A DNA stretch of 64,000 nt. Source: Rhodocyclaceae bacterium (lineage in GTDB: Bacteria > Pseudomonadota > Gammaproteobacteria > Burkholderiales > Rhodocyclaceae). The notes under the pieces were generated by a model, which saw only the letters and a list, made by a program, of their open reading frames with translations, did not search any database and was not told the origin of the DNA. The position numbers and the translations under genes were made by a program. This document shows, piece after piece, positions 46,377-55,472 of this stretch (its first letter is position 1; every line of letters starts with the position of its first letter). Where the stretch lies: NCBI GenBank assembly GCA_020445785.1, contig JAGRFZ010000059.1, positions 49,323 to 113,322 of the forward strand. The letters run 5' to 3'.

Positions 46377-47258
46377 ATGATGCGCCTGACCCTGATTCCG
46401 ATCGCCATCGCGCTCGCAGCGGCCGCCGCTGCCCGCGCCGAAGCGCCAATGGCGCCCACGCTTCGCGCGGAGCAGGCGAGTGGATTGTCGCGCCCCCACG
46501 ATGCGGCTCTTTCACCGGACGGCCAGCGACTGTACCTGACCGACATGGGCAACAGCCGCATCGCCGTGCTGGACGCGGGCAGCCTGGCCTTGCTCGGCCA
46601 TTTCGGCGAAGGGGAGCTGTCCTACCCGCACGATGCCGAATTCGACGCCGAGGGACGGCTGCTGGTGGCGGATACCGGCAACGGCCGCATCGCGATCTAC
46701 CGCGTCGATGGCGCGACCGGCGTACTGGTCGGCACCCTGGAGGGGCTGGCGGCGCCGGAAGGCGTCGCGGTGACGAACGACGGGCGGGTCGTCGCCACCA
46801 ACACCCGCAGCGGCACGCTCAGCGTATTCCGCGAAGGGCGTCTCCAGCACACGATCGGCGAATACGGCAGCGGCCCACTTCAGTTCGTGCGCCCGCACGA
46901 CGTGGACGCCTCGGCGGACGGCCGGCTCTACGTGGTCGATTCCGGCAACCATCGGCTTCAGGTGCTGGGCCCCGACTACGCCCTGGTACACCATTCGGAT
47001 ACCGACCTCGGACTCAACGAGCCGAAATACCTGGCGTTGGACGGAGACCATCTGTGGCTGGCGGACGAATACAACCATCGCGTCGTGCTGCTGGATCAGC
47101 AGTTGTCGATCCTGGGCGTACTCGGCAGCGGCGGCCGCGGCCGGTCGGCCAACGCCTTTCACAAACCCGAGGCGGTAGTGGCGAAGGGCCGTCGGCTGTG
47201 GGTCATCGACACCTATAACGACCGCGTTCTGCGCTTCGACTCGCCGCTGGTCCGCTAA
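46377..47258 (+). CDS. Exported NHL-repeat beta-propeller protein
   Basis: 293 residues with a signal peptide (MMRLTLIPIAIALAAAAAARA) and about six NHL-type repeats, e.g. RLYLTDMGNSRIAVLDAGS, RLLVADTGNGRIAIYRVDG, RLYVVDSGNHRLQVLGPDY, LWLADEYNHRVVLLDQ and LWVIDTYNDRVLRFDS. Probably a binding scaffold. It is 22 bp after the phosphatase on the same strand, so likely co-transcribed. The stop overlaps that of the convergent CHRD gene. Confidence 0.9.
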   Translation: MMRLTLIPIAIALAAAAAARAEAPMAPTLRAEQASGLSRPHDAALSPDGQRLYLTDMGNSRIAVLDAGSLALLGHFGEGELSYPHDAEFDAEGRLLVADTGNGRIAIYRVDGATGVLVGTLEGLAAPEGVAVTNDGRVVATNTRSGTLSVFREGRLQHTIGEYGSGPLQFVRPHDVDASADGRLYVVDSGNHRLQVLGPDYALVHHSDTDLGLNEPKYLALDGDHLWLADEYNHRVVLLDQQLSILGVLGSGGRGRSANAFHKPEAVVAKGRRLWVIDTYNDRVLRFDSPLVR

Positions 47259-47899
47259 CCGCCACGAGGCCCACCGCCCGCGCCACCCGAATCGCCTCGA
47301 GGACGACCGCGTCGTCGGCGGGCGATGCCGCCGACCAGGCCGAGGCCGACCAGCATCAATGCGTAGCTTGCAGGCTCCGGCACCGGCGCAAGCAGCGCGC
47401 GTACCTCGCCCGATCCGAAAGCCGTGGTATGAACGTTGAGGTAGGCACGACCCGCGCCGAGCCCCGTCACCAGCGTGTCGAACGCCGTGCTCGTATCGTC
47501 GCCGGCGTCTTCGAGAAACGTGGAGGAATAGCTGGACTCCAGCGTCATATCGAAACTGTGGTCGTAACTGCCCGCGCCGACGCCGGTCGGAAATCCCGCG
47601 AAACTCGGCAACTGGCTGGCGACCCCGACATTCCCGCTGAAGGGTGTCGGCGTGCAGCAGTGGATGTGGGCCGCAATGACATTGCCGGCGAGATCGGAAA
47701 AGCTTGCCTCGACACGCATCGTCATCCGATCGAAATCGATCGTGACCCGCCCGAAGCCGCTGCCATCGCTCACCACCGGTGGCGACTCGCTGGAACCCGA
47801 CAATTCACCGAAATACACCGCCTGGCGAGCCGCCGCCGGAAACGCAACGAACAATGGCAGAACCCATGCGGCCGTGGCCGCCCAATGCTTCGATCTCAT
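47255..47899 (-). CDS. CHRD-domain protein with PEP-CTERM sorting signal
   Basis: 214 residues: signal peptide (WVLPLFVAFPAAARQ), then a CHRD domain (YFGELSGSSESPPVVSDGSG, IAAHIHCCTPTPFSGNVGVA), then a PEP-CTERM tail with VPEPASYALMLVGLGLVGG and RRRRGRPRG. PEP-CTERM proteins are cut and sorted by an exosortase, which must be encoded elsewhere. A TATACT box (47948-47953, minus strand) could be its -10, about 40 bp upstream of a ribosome-binding site (aggagcg). Confidence 0.9.
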   Translation of the reverse strand: MRSKHWAATAAWVLPLFVAFPAAARQAVYFGELSGSSESPPVVSDGSGFGRVTIDFDRMTMRVEASFSDLAGNVIAAHIHCCTPTPFSGNVGVASQLPSFAGFPTGVGAGSYDHSFDMTLESSYSSTFLEDAGDDTSTAFDTLVTGLGAGRAYLNVHTTAFGSGEVRALLAPVPEPASYALMLVGLGLVGGIARRRRGRPRGDSGGAGGGPRGG

Positions 47900-48238
47900 G
47901 CGCAACGCTCCTGTGGTCGGGGTCGGTCCATGACAAATGGAATTCCGAGTATAGGAGTTCGGCCGGCGACTGCCGGAATGCACAAATCCCGTTACAAAAG
48001 GCCGGCCCGAGAGATGGTGTCGGCAGTTCGCGGGCGCGCACGGTGGCGCCGGCCAAGCGGCACGCCTGCTGTCTAATCCTCGGGGGAGCCCGGCGCGAGA
48101 AGCGGTGCACGAATGCCGCGCATACCCGGGCTCTAGCGTGCGGGACGCGCGAATCCTTGGACAACTGCCGGCGCATTGTCTAGGGTTTCCGGCAGGAGCC
48201 CAACGCTCCCGGAACCCCACCGAACGAGGAGACAGACC
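47900..48238. other. Divergent promoter region between the CHRD and ggt genes
   Basis: 339 bp with no convincing gene. It carries a candidate -10 for the minus-strand CHRD gene (47948-47953). On the plus strand, a loose TTGGAC-N16-TCTAGG at 48157-48184 is the only promoter-like pair for ggt. The rest shows nothing recognisable. Confidence 0.45.
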
Positions 48239-50092
48239 ATGCCAACCACTACCAGGAATCGGAATTTCCGGTCACCACCGGCGTCGCCCGGCGGCATCCG
48301 GGCAACGCTCGTGCTGTGCACAACGCTGGTCGGCCTGACGGCGAGCACGGCGGTCCACGCCCAGGCGCTGGCCGAAGCCGTCGTCACCCAGCGCGAGATG
48401 ATCGTCACGGCCAACCCGCTGGCCAGCGCAGCCGGCGCCCGGATCTTGCAGAACGGCGGCACCGCGGCCGACGCCATGGTCGCAGCCCAGGCCGTACTCG
48501 GGCTGGTCGAACCCCAGTCGAGCGGCCTCGGCGGCGGCGCCTTCGTCGTCTATCACGACGCCGCGACCGGCACCACGACGACGTTCGACGCCCGCGAAAA
48601 GGCACCCGCCGCGGCGACCGAGGACCGCTTCACCGGGCTGAGCTTCGCCACCGCCTGGCAAAGCGGCCTGTCGGCCGGTGTGCCCGGCACGCCACGTGTG
48701 ATGGAAGTGGTACACCAGCGCTACGGCAAGCTGCCGTGGCCGCGCCTGCTGCAGCCGGCGATCTCGCTCGCCGAGCGTGGGTTCGCGCTGACCCAGCGCA
48801 CGGCCGACCAGGTTGCCGGCCTGCTGGCCGGCAATGCCTCCTGCAGCGACCGCTTGTTCTTCCGCGACCCGGTGGCCTTCGCCTACTTCGCCAATCCGGA
48901 CTGCACGGCCAAGCCGGCTGGAACGCGGATGGTCAACCGGGACTACGCCCGGACCTTGAAGGCGATGCGGCGCGCAGGTGCCGACGCCTTCTACTTCGGC
49001 CCGATCGCCGCCGACATCGCCGCAGCAGTGCAAGGCGACCCGGCGATTCCCGGCGACATGACCGTCGACGATCTCGCCGCCTATCGCGTCATCGAGCGGG
49101 CACCGGTGTGCATCGAATATCGCGGGCGCGACGTCTGCGGCATGGGGCCACCTTCGTCCGGCGCGCTCGCAGTCGGCCAGATCCTCGGCATCCTCGAGAA
49201 TTTCACCCTCGACGGCGACCCGCTGGACGACACCAATGTCCACCTGTTCACCCAGGCCGGACGCCTGGCCTTCGCCGATCGCGGCCTCTACGTCGGCGAC
49301 ACCGACTTCGTCACGGTGCCGGTCGAGGGCATGCTCGACAAGGATTACCTCGCCGAACGTGCCGCGCTGATCAGTGACCTGGACATGGGCTCGGCGACAC
49401 CGGGCGTACCACCGGGCGAGTTCGATCCGACTGCGCCGGACAACACCGCCAAGCTATCGGGGACCAGCCACATCTCCATCGTCGATCGCTACGGCAATGC
49501 GCTGTCGATGACGACGACGATCGAAAGCTCCTTCGGCAACGGCGTGATGGTGCGGGGATTCCTGCTCAACAACGAGCTGACCGACTTCGCCTTCAATCCG
49601 GTCTCCGGCGGCCTGCCGGTCGCCAACCGGGTCCAGCCCGACAAGCGGCCGCGCAGTTCCATGTCGCCGACCATCGTCTTCGACGAGGCCGACCGGGTGG
49701 AACTGGTGACCGGTTCGCCGGGTGGCTCGCGCATCATCGGTTACACCGCCCAGTCGATCGTCAATCACATCGACTTCGGACTCGACCCCCAGCAGTCGAT
49801 CAATACGCCCCATTACCAGAACCGCAACGGCACGACCGAGATCGAGCGCACGATTCCCGGCATCACCAGGGAATACGACGCCGATGCCCTGGCCGATGCG
49901 CTGACCGCACGCGGGCATCCGTTGGCCGTGCGCGACGAACTGCAGAGCGGTCTGTCCATCATCCACGTGGTGCATCGGGACGACGACCGGCGTGGGCGTG
50001 GCCGCAACCGCGGCCCCGGTGGCGACCGGAACGACTTCGTGCTGATCGGTGGCGCCGACCTCCGCCGCGACGGCACCGTAGCCGGCCGCTGA
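48239..50092 (+). CDS. ggt: Gamma-glutamyltransferase
   Basis: 617 residues with a long signal peptide (TLVLCTTLVGLTASTAVHAQA). The precursor has MIVTANPLASAAGARILQNGG, DAMVAAQAVLGLVEPQSSGLGGGAF and the self-cleavage site KLSGTSHISIVD, whose Thr aligns with the catalytic Thr of E. coli Ggt. GFLLNNELTDFAF and SSMSPTIVF follow, and GSPGGSRIIGYTAQSIVN closes the core. It cleaves gamma-glutamyl bonds such as those in glutathione in the periplasm. The tail is rich in Asp/Arg/Gly. Start from ribosome-binding site gaggag. Confidence 0.95.
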   Translation: MPTTTRNRNFRSPPASPGGIRATLVLCTTLVGLTASTAVHAQALAEAVVTQREMIVTANPLASAAGARILQNGGTAADAMVAAQAVLGLVEPQSSGLGGGAFVVYHDAATGTTTTFDAREKAPAAATEDRFTGLSFATAWQSGLSAGVPGTPRVMEVVHQRYGKLPWPRLLQPAISLAERGFALTQRTADQVAGLLAGNASCSDRLFFRDPVAFAYFANPDCTAKPAGTRMVNRDYARTLKAMRRAGADAFYFGPIAADIAAAVQGDPAIPGDMTVDDLAAYRVIERAPVCIEYRGRDVCGMGPPSSGALAVGQILGILENFTLDGDPLDDTNVHLFTQAGRLAFADRGLYVGDTDFVTVPVEGMLDKDYLAERAALISDLDMGSATPGVPPGEFDPTAPDNTAKLSGTSHISIVDRYGNALSMTTTIESSFGNGVMVRGFLLNNELTDFAFNPVSGGLPVANRVQPDKRPRSSMSPTIVFDEADRVELVTGSPGGSRIIGYTAQSIVNHIDFGLDPQQSINTPHYQNRNGTTEIERTIPGITREYDADALADALTARGHPLAVRDELQSGLSIIHVVHRDDDRRGRGRNRGPGGDRNDFVLIGGADLRRDGTVAGR

Positions 50093-50104
50093 ACCTTCCA
50101 GCGG

Positions 50105-50134
50105 GCTGCCGCCGCCAGGGCGGGCGGTGGCAGC
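50105..50134. terminator. Terminator-like hairpin between convergent genes
   Basis: A 12-bp stem (gctgccgccgcc/ggcggtggcagc, one G-U pair) with a 6-nt loop, 13 bp after the ggt stop and just before the end of the opposing gene. No U-tract follows, so it is a weak or bidirectional terminator candidate. Confidence 0.45.
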
Positions 50135-50147
50135 GCTCGATGCGCGC

Positions 50148-50606
50148 TCAGGCCGGCGCCACGGGCGTGAGGCGGGGATCGCCCTCATCCCAGGTGCCGG
50201 CGGCGAAGACGGTCACGACCCGTTGATCCTGATCCGTGGCGAGGAATCCGTCGAGGGTGATGCCCAGGCGGAACAGCACCGTCATGCCGACGTCTTCGCG
50301 TGGCGCGCCATCGAGGCGGCACAGGTCGCGATAGGTATCCGGGCCGCTCCGGGAGAAGAGCGGCACGTTGTGCACCTCGGCCCCGGCCTGATGGCTGCCG
50401 AACGAAATTTCTGCGGCGCCGCCCTGGGGGCCCGAGAGAACGACCGTCAGGTCCTCCTGCCGCCAATGCTCGATCAGCTTCGGACCGAAGCGGCTCCGGC
50501 GCGACGAGTTCGGGGGCCCCAACAGCGCATGGAGTTGCGCGCCCGTCATGCCGAGCCGGATCGGACCGACGCCGACGTACGGGGTAACCACGAAATTGGG
50601 AATCAT
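50148..50606 (-). CDS. Hypothetical protein, putative immunity to the upstream toxin
   Basis: 152 residues, cytosolic, no recognised family. It has VGVGPIRLGMTGAQLHALLG near the N-terminus, a motif shared by many small uncharacterised proteins, then ISFGSHQAGAEVHNVPLFS and GMTVLFRLGITLDGFLA. It begins 3 bp after the stop of the toxin gene. The last position of the vgrG cargo cluster, right after the toxin, is where immunity genes normally lie, so immunity is inferred from location. Confidence 0.75.
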   Translation of the reverse strand: MIPNFVVTPYVGVGPIRLGMTGAQLHALLGPPNSSRRSRFGPKLIEHWRQEDLTVVLSGPQGGAAEISFGSHQAGAEVHNVPLFSRSGPDTYRDLCRLDGAPREDVGMTVLFRLGITLDGFLATDQDQRVVTVFAAGTWDEGDPRLTPVAPA

Positions 50607-50609
50607 GGG

Positions 50610-51593
50610 TCATCCATTCGGCAGCAGGCCGTGCTTTTCGAGGCATTTGAAGTATTCCAGCATTTCCAGCATCGCCTCGTTGTACTTGCCGGGTTCGCCG
50701 ATCGTCTTCGCGACTTCCCGGACGTCCAGAATTTCGAGGGCCATCGCGCTTCGCCAATCGCCATTCTCGATCAGGCCCTGGACCATCCGCCGATAGTCCC
50801 GTGCCTCGCTGCCCCCTCGTCCGTTGCTCGACGTGATGGCATGGTCGGCAGGGTCCATCTGTATCGCCGGCCCATCGTTTCGCGCCAGAGGGCTGGCGTC
50901 GTCCGCCGGCATGTGGTGCGAGTCGAGTCCGTCGCCCACCGGCTTGCTGGTCTTCGCGTGCGCTCCGCCTCGGTAGGGACCGGATCCATTGCCTTGGCGC
51001 AGATGGTCGCATGGCCCGGGTTCGCGCTTCTTCTTCTTTCCCGTGCCGCCGTCACCGTCGCCATCGACCCGACCGCCATCCCGGTTGCTCGGCCTTGCCA
51101 CCTCGCCGCCGTCTTTCGCCGCCCTTTCTTCTGCTTCCTTCGCCGCACGCTGTTCGGCCTCGCGCGCGGCCCGCTCGGCCGCCTCACGCTCGAGCTTTTC
51201 CTTCGCTGCCCGCTCGGCCACTTCGGCCGCGGCGTCCACGCCCTTCTTTCCCCACTTCGCGGCGGTCGCCGCTTGACCGCCCACCGGCAACATCGAGGCG
51301 GCGCTCAGCGCCGCATTGACCTTGTCACCCTCGGCCAGATAGATCAGGGCATTGGCGCCGTCGGCCACTTCGCCGACGACCGGGATCAGGCCGACCACAT
51401 CGAGCCCGGTGTGCAACAGGTCCGACCCCCAGCTCCCCCACCAGCCCTTCTCCTCCTCCGCCGGCTTCGGCGGCGGCGCGCTGTTGTCCGGGCCGCTGGC
51501 GTTTGGACGGGTCTGGGGGGTGACGATGCCGGTCGTGTTGCCTTGCGGCCCCGGTTTCGCGTAGTGGTTCGGCTTGACGCCACCGCGCCCCAT
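50610..51593 (-). CDS. Putative T6SS effector with pre-toxin region and nuclease-like C-terminus
   Basis: 327 residues. Residues 50-118 (LLHTGLDVVGLIPVVGEVADGANALIYLAEGD, in part) match the pre-toxin helical region found in polymorphic toxins. Residues 120-162 are a charged helix, then a linker rich in Gly/Asp/Lys. The C-terminal domain (about 195-327) has GLDSHHMPADDASP and GPAIQMDPADHAITSSNGRG, a His-rich pattern seen in polymorphic-toxin C-termini and suggestive of a metal-dependent nuclease. The activity is inference. It sits 46 bp after the PAAR-like gene and just before a putative immunity gene. Confidence 0.8.
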   Translation of the reverse strand: MGRGGVKPNHYAKPGPQGNTTGIVTPQTRPNASGPDNSAPPPKPAEEEKGWWGSWGSDLLHTGLDVVGLIPVVGEVADGANALIYLAEGDKVNAALSAASMLPVGGQAATAAKWGKKGVDAAAEVAERAAKEKLEREAAERAAREAEQRAAKEAEERAAKDGGEVARPSNRDGGRVDGDGDGGTGKKKKREPGPCDHLRQGNGSGPYRGGAHAKTSKPVGDGLDSHHMPADDASPLARNDGPAIQMDPADHAITSSNGRGGSEARDYRRMVQGLIENGDWRSAMALEILDVREVAKTIGEPGKYNEAMLEMLEYFKCLEKHGLLPNG

Positions 51594-51639
51594 CAGGATT
51601 CCCTTGCCGAGGCCGCAATCCGGCGCGCCGCCATCCGGC

Positions 51640-51999
51640 TCACGGCTTCTTCCAGTTCATCCACATCGTGTCGCCGGTGCGCACGATCGGCTGACCATTG
51701 ACGAATACCGTCGAACTCCTGGCGATATTGTGGCTGATCTGGGTGTGGGTCTGGGAGATCACACCCTTGCCGGCGCCGGGCTCGTCGCCGCTGACCTTGT
51801 CCACATAGCTCTGGTTATGCAGATAGGCCGGTTTGCCGCGAAAGAAGACGTTGGGCGAGCAATGCTGGCTCTGGTCCATCTTGTGCACGATCGGATACGG
51901 CACCGGCACGCCTTTCTTGTCCGGCGTCAGGCACACGTCCGGCACGATGCTCACCACCATGAAACGGGCGTCCCGGGCGGTGGCGGCTTCACTGGCCAT
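51640..51999 (-). CDS. PAAR-like DUF4150 protein (T6SS spike tip)
   Basis: 119 residues. The sequence VPDVCLTPDKKGVPVPYPIV, FFRGKPAYLHNQSYVDKVSGDEPG (in part), GVISQTHTQISHN and STVFVNGQPIVRTGDTMWMN is characteristic of the DUF4150 PAAR-like family. Such proteins cap VgrG and carry effectors. It overlaps the DUF2169 gene by 11 bp. As a separate gene it would bridge VgrG and the toxin. Confidence 0.9.
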   Translation of the reverse strand: MASEAATARDARFMVVSIVPDVCLTPDKKGVPVPYPIVHKMDQSQHCSPNVFFRGKPAYLHNQSYVDKVSGDEPGAGKGVISQTHTQISHNIARSSTVFVNGQPIVRTGDTMWMNWKKP

Positions 52000-53164
52000 G
52001 GATCGCTCTCGCACGCAGGCGGGAGACGCGCTCCGCGTTGTCGCGCCGTGCCGCCTGATAGTCCCAGGTGCCCAGCTCGATTGCGCGCACGCCGGCCGCG
52101 GCAGGCACCACGGCACGCTGCACGACCACCACCAGAAGTTGTGCCATGTCGAAGATCACGGTGTCGGTGTTCATCGGCTTGAAGGCCGGCACCCCCGCCG
52201 ACAGGTGCAGCAGCAGCTTCAAGCCCGGATCGGGCAGGGGAAAGCGGATGTCGCCCTCTTCGTGCAGGCCGACCATGACCACGTCTTCACCGCCCTTCGG
52301 GTAGTCGATCTGCTGGTCGTCCGGGGCGCAGTTCCAGTAGGCGAAGTCGAAGTCCAGCGGCAGACTGGGCCAACGGCGATGGCGCCAGTCCTCGTCGTAA
52401 GTCCCTGCCCTGGCCAACCGGGGCTGCCACCAGCGACCGACGGCGCCCAGTCCTACCACCGGGTAGTGCTGGCGCTTGGCGGCGCCACCGTCGAAGGGTT
52501 GGCCGAAGGCTTCGATCTGGGGCGCGTCGATGTCGGCCACCCGACTGCGCTTCAGCCATTCCTGCGGCGCGAAGCCGCGGCCGAGCGGATTGGTCGGCTC
52601 ATAGAGGTCGATTTCGGGCTCCGGGCAGTCGCCCGCCGCCGGCGGCGGCCATTGGCAGCGCCCGCCCCACGCCAGTGGATAGCTGATCGGGACCCGTGCC
52701 GCAGCCTCCGGTTCATCGAGCTTCCAGCCGCCCAGACGGCCGCGCTCCATGAGCCGCGGCCCGGTGACTGTGAGCCGTTTCATCCAGCCCCCGACCCGTA
52801 CCCCGATCGGCCAGCGCCGCGCCGGCCGGCCAGCCGGCGCATGCGCCACGGCATGGGCGAAGATCAGATCGCAGCGCGGCTTGAAGGGGGCGAAGTCACT
52901 CTCCTGCACCAGGGTCGACCAGTTGGGCTCACCGACGAACTGGTCGCTCTCGACCAGGGCACCCTGCACCTCGGCCGGCATCAGTCGGCCCGCCGAGTCG
53001 GCACGGCACATGTCGTAGGTGACGCGGCTGACCATGACGTGGAAGGGTTTGTCACCCACGTCCAGCATCTGGAAATACTGGCTCGGGTAGGCGGTGTGGT
53101 TGGTGACGGCGGGCTGGGCAGCCGCGTGCACCGGCGCATCGAGAAGGTTGTCGGGTCCGTTCAT
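51989..53164 (-). CDS. DUF2169-family T6SS adaptor
   Basis: 391 residues of the DUF2169 family: HVMVSRVTYDM near the N-terminus, LVESDQFVGEPNWSTLVQESDFAPFKPRCDLIF (in part), VGVRVGGWMKRLTVTGPR, FPLPDPGLKLLLHLSAGVPAF and NTDTVIFDMAQLLVVVV. DUF2169 proteins are encoded beside VgrG and help load PAAR/effector complexes in studied systems. It starts 7 bp after vgrG and overlaps the PAAR-like gene. Confidence 0.92.
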   Translation of the reverse strand: MNGPDNLLDAPVHAAAQPAVTNHTAYPSQYFQMLDVGDKPFHVMVSRVTYDMCRADSAGRLMPAEVQGALVESDQFVGEPNWSTLVQESDFAPFKPRCDLIFAHAVAHAPAGRPARRWPIGVRVGGWMKRLTVTGPRLMERGRLGGWKLDEPEAAARVPISYPLAWGGRCQWPPPAAGDCPEPEIDLYEPTNPLGRGFAPQEWLKRSRVADIDAPQIEAFGQPFDGGAAKRQHYPVVGLGAVGRWWQPRLARAGTYDEDWRHRRWPSLPLDFDFAYWNCAPDDQQIDYPKGGEDVVMVGLHEEGDIRFPLPDPGLKLLLHLSAGVPAFKPMNTDTVIFDMAQLLVVVVQRAVVPAAAGVRAIELGTWDYQAARRDNAERVSRLRARAIHGQ

Positions 53165-53171
53165 CGGTGGC

Positions 53172-55316
53172 TCAGTTGAGGTCGATGCGCTTCGAATCGA
53201 GCTGGATGTGCGTACTGCCCTCGATCGTGATGTCCTTGCCGCTGAGCACGATGGTGCCGTCCGCCTTCATCACCAGTCGGCTCTCGCCCACTTTCAGGGT
53301 GATGCTGTCTCCGGCCTCCAACAGATAGTTCCTGCCGACACGGGTGCTCTTGGACTGGCCGATCTGGGCGCTCTGCGACAATCCGACCGAGGTATTCATC
53401 GCAGCGCCGACACTCACCTGATAGGCTGCACCGATCGACAGCGCCTTGGCGAGGCCGACCGTCTCGGCCTTGGCCATGGCCACCGTTTCGGCCTTGTTCG
53501 CGCCGATCGTCACCGAGCGGTTGGCGCCGATCTTCACCGTCTCGTTGGCACCGACGCTTTCCGAGCGGTCAACACCGATCGAGATCGTTTCGTTCAGATC
53601 GACCCGTTCCTTGCGGTTCTGGTGGATCGTGATGGTCTCGTCCTGGTCCACCGTCTCGCTGCGGTTCTGATGTACGGTGATCGTCTCGTTGCCGTCCACC
53701 GTTTCGGTGCGATGGCGGTGGACCTGCGTGGTCTCGTCGCGATCGATGGTCTTGCGGCGGTCATTGCCGACCCATTTGTCCTCGTCGTGCTCGACCTCGG
53801 TGAGCTGGTCCTTCTCGGCGTGCAGCCAGAGCTGTTCCTCGCCGCGCTTGTCCTCGAAGCGGATCGCATTCGCATTGTCGTAGACGCCCCCCTGGCTGGA
53901 GCGACTTAGGATGCCGGTCTGCGTCTGGTTGGCGGGCAGCCCCCACGGCGGCATCTGGCCGGCGTTGTACACCCGCCCGGTCACCAACGGTCGGTCGGGA
54001 TCGCCCTCGACGAATTCGACCACCACCTCCTGGCCGATGCGCGGCACCGCCATCATGCCGAAGTTCTTGCCGGCCCACGGCTGCGCGACCCGCACCCAGC
54101 ACGAGGAATTCTCGTCGCGCCGACCGTAGCGGTCCCAGTGAAACTGCAGCTTCACCCGCCCCCATTCGTCGGTGAAGATCTCCTCGCCGGCGGGCCCGGT
54201 CACCACCGCGGTCTGCAGCCCCTTGACGAGCGGCCGCGGCGTGATCCGCGGCGGGCGAAACTGCTGGTCGGACGAGAGGGCCTGGAAGCGGCAATGGTAG
54301 CTCGCGCCATCCGGCCGGTCCGACTCGTAGCCCTCGGCCTGGCACGCGAGCTCGGTGCGGGTCAGCAGGTACTCGCGATTCCGGTCGGCGCGCGGATGGT
54401 CGCTGAAGGTGAACAGGCGGCCGCAAGCGATCCCACGCACGTTGGCCTCGCCCGCCGCCACTTCGAAACCGCTGTGGGCCTCGTCGCGCCGGGTCTTGAT
54501 CAGCACCTCGCCGTCGGCCTTGTCGTAGTACTCACCGGGATAGTCGAAGACTTCGTAGTCGGCATGCGGGTGCCGCCTCTGCACCAGCGCGCCGACTTCG
54601 AGACGCACGTCCGGCTTCTGGAAGTCGTAGTCGCCATGCACGAACCTGCCCGGGCGCACTTCGCGCTCGACGCGCCACGTGCTGATGTGTTCGTGTTCGG
54701 CGCGGGCACCGCTCCGCGGCTTGACGAAGGGCACGCTGTCGTACCCCGGGAAAGGGCCATGGGCGGACAGCGAATCGGCCAGCACCAGGATGTTTCTGCC
54801 GCCCTTGTACTCGAAGAAGTGGTAGATGCCCTCTTCTTCCATCAGCCGCGAGACGAAATCGTGGTCCGTCTCGCGATACTGCACGCAGTACTTGCGCACG
54901 GAATACGTCGCCGTCAGCCGATCTTCGAAATCCGCAGTCGGATGGTCGGCGAAGACCGCCCGGACGATCTCCGGTACGGTCTGGTGCTGGAAGATTCGGC
55001 AGTCGGCCGTGCGGGTCAGGAACCACAGCCACGGGCGCACGGTGGCGTGATAGACGTGGTAGCGACCCTGCATGCCGGCCTGGGCGAAACGAGTCACGAA
55101 GCCGCAGAAGTCGCGCGCCGAGTCGTCCGCCAACCGCATCGTCACGCAGACCTTGGCGGCGAGGATCGCATCGGCATCGATCGCGCGATTCTCGGACAGA
55201 CATTCGAGATGAAATTCGGGCACCCGAGACAGGGCCTCGATCGCCTGCATGCGATAGAACAGCAGCACGTCGGGGCCGAGGGGTGTCGTCAGCGTATAGG
55301 TGCGGGATCCAGCCAT
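53172..55316 (-). CDS. vgrG: Type VI secretion tip protein VgrG
   Basis: 714 residues. The gp27-like part has PLGPDVLLFYRMQAIEALSRVPEF, CVQYRETDHDFVSRLMEEEGIYHFFEY (in part) and the gp5-like OB fold DEWGRVKLQFHWDRYGRRDE, SSCWVRVAQPWAGKNFG, PRIGQEVVVEFVEGDPDRPLV. The C-terminal needle is made of short repeats (DRDETTQVHRHRTETVDGNE and similar, about residues 515-660) forming the triple-stranded beta-helix. No fused effector domain follows. No T6SS baseplate or sheath genes are in the window, so this is an orphan cargo cluster. Confidence 0.96.
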   Translation of the reverse strand: MAGSRTYTLTTPLGPDVLLFYRMQAIEALSRVPEFHLECLSENRAIDADAILAAKVCVTMRLADDSARDFCGFVTRFAQAGMQGRYHVYHATVRPWLWFLTRTADCRIFQHQTVPEIVRAVFADHPTADFEDRLTATYSVRKYCVQYRETDHDFVSRLMEEEGIYHFFEYKGGRNILVLADSLSAHGPFPGYDSVPFVKPRSGARAEHEHISTWRVEREVRPGRFVHGDYDFQKPDVRLEVGALVQRRHPHADYEVFDYPGEYYDKADGEVLIKTRRDEAHSGFEVAAGEANVRGIACGRLFTFSDHPRADRNREYLLTRTELACQAEGYESDRPDGASYHCRFQALSSDQQFRPPRITPRPLVKGLQTAVVTGPAGEEIFTDEWGRVKLQFHWDRYGRRDENSSCWVRVAQPWAGKNFGMMAVPRIGQEVVVEFVEGDPDRPLVTGRVYNAGQMPPWGLPANQTQTGILSRSSQGGVYDNANAIRFEDKRGEEQLWLHAEKDQLTEVEHDEDKWVGNDRRKTIDRDETTQVHRHRTETVDGNETITVHQNRSETVDQDETITIHQNRKERVDLNETISIGVDRSESVGANETVKIGANRSVTIGANKAETVAMAKAETVGLAKALSIGAAYQVSVGAAMNTSVGLSQSAQIGQSKSTRVGRNYLLEAGDSITLKVGESRLVMKADGTIVLSGKDITIEGSTHIQLDSKRIDLN

Positions 55317-55472
55317 CGCGTGGGGCGCTCCGTAGGGACCGGCGCGAACCCGCGCCTGCCGGATGGACTACGGCGGCGGATTATAATGCCAGCGGAATCC
55401 CGCCCGAGCACGCAAAGTATTGCATCTTATTGCGCGATGCCGGCTTCGCCCCGGCGCAGCACCGCCCCGGCC

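Noticed and set aside
53400-53770. Short tandem repeats suggestive of a CRISPR-like array
   Set aside because: They encode the VgrG beta-helix (repeated DRDET/ENETI units), are degenerate, in frame and without unique spacers.
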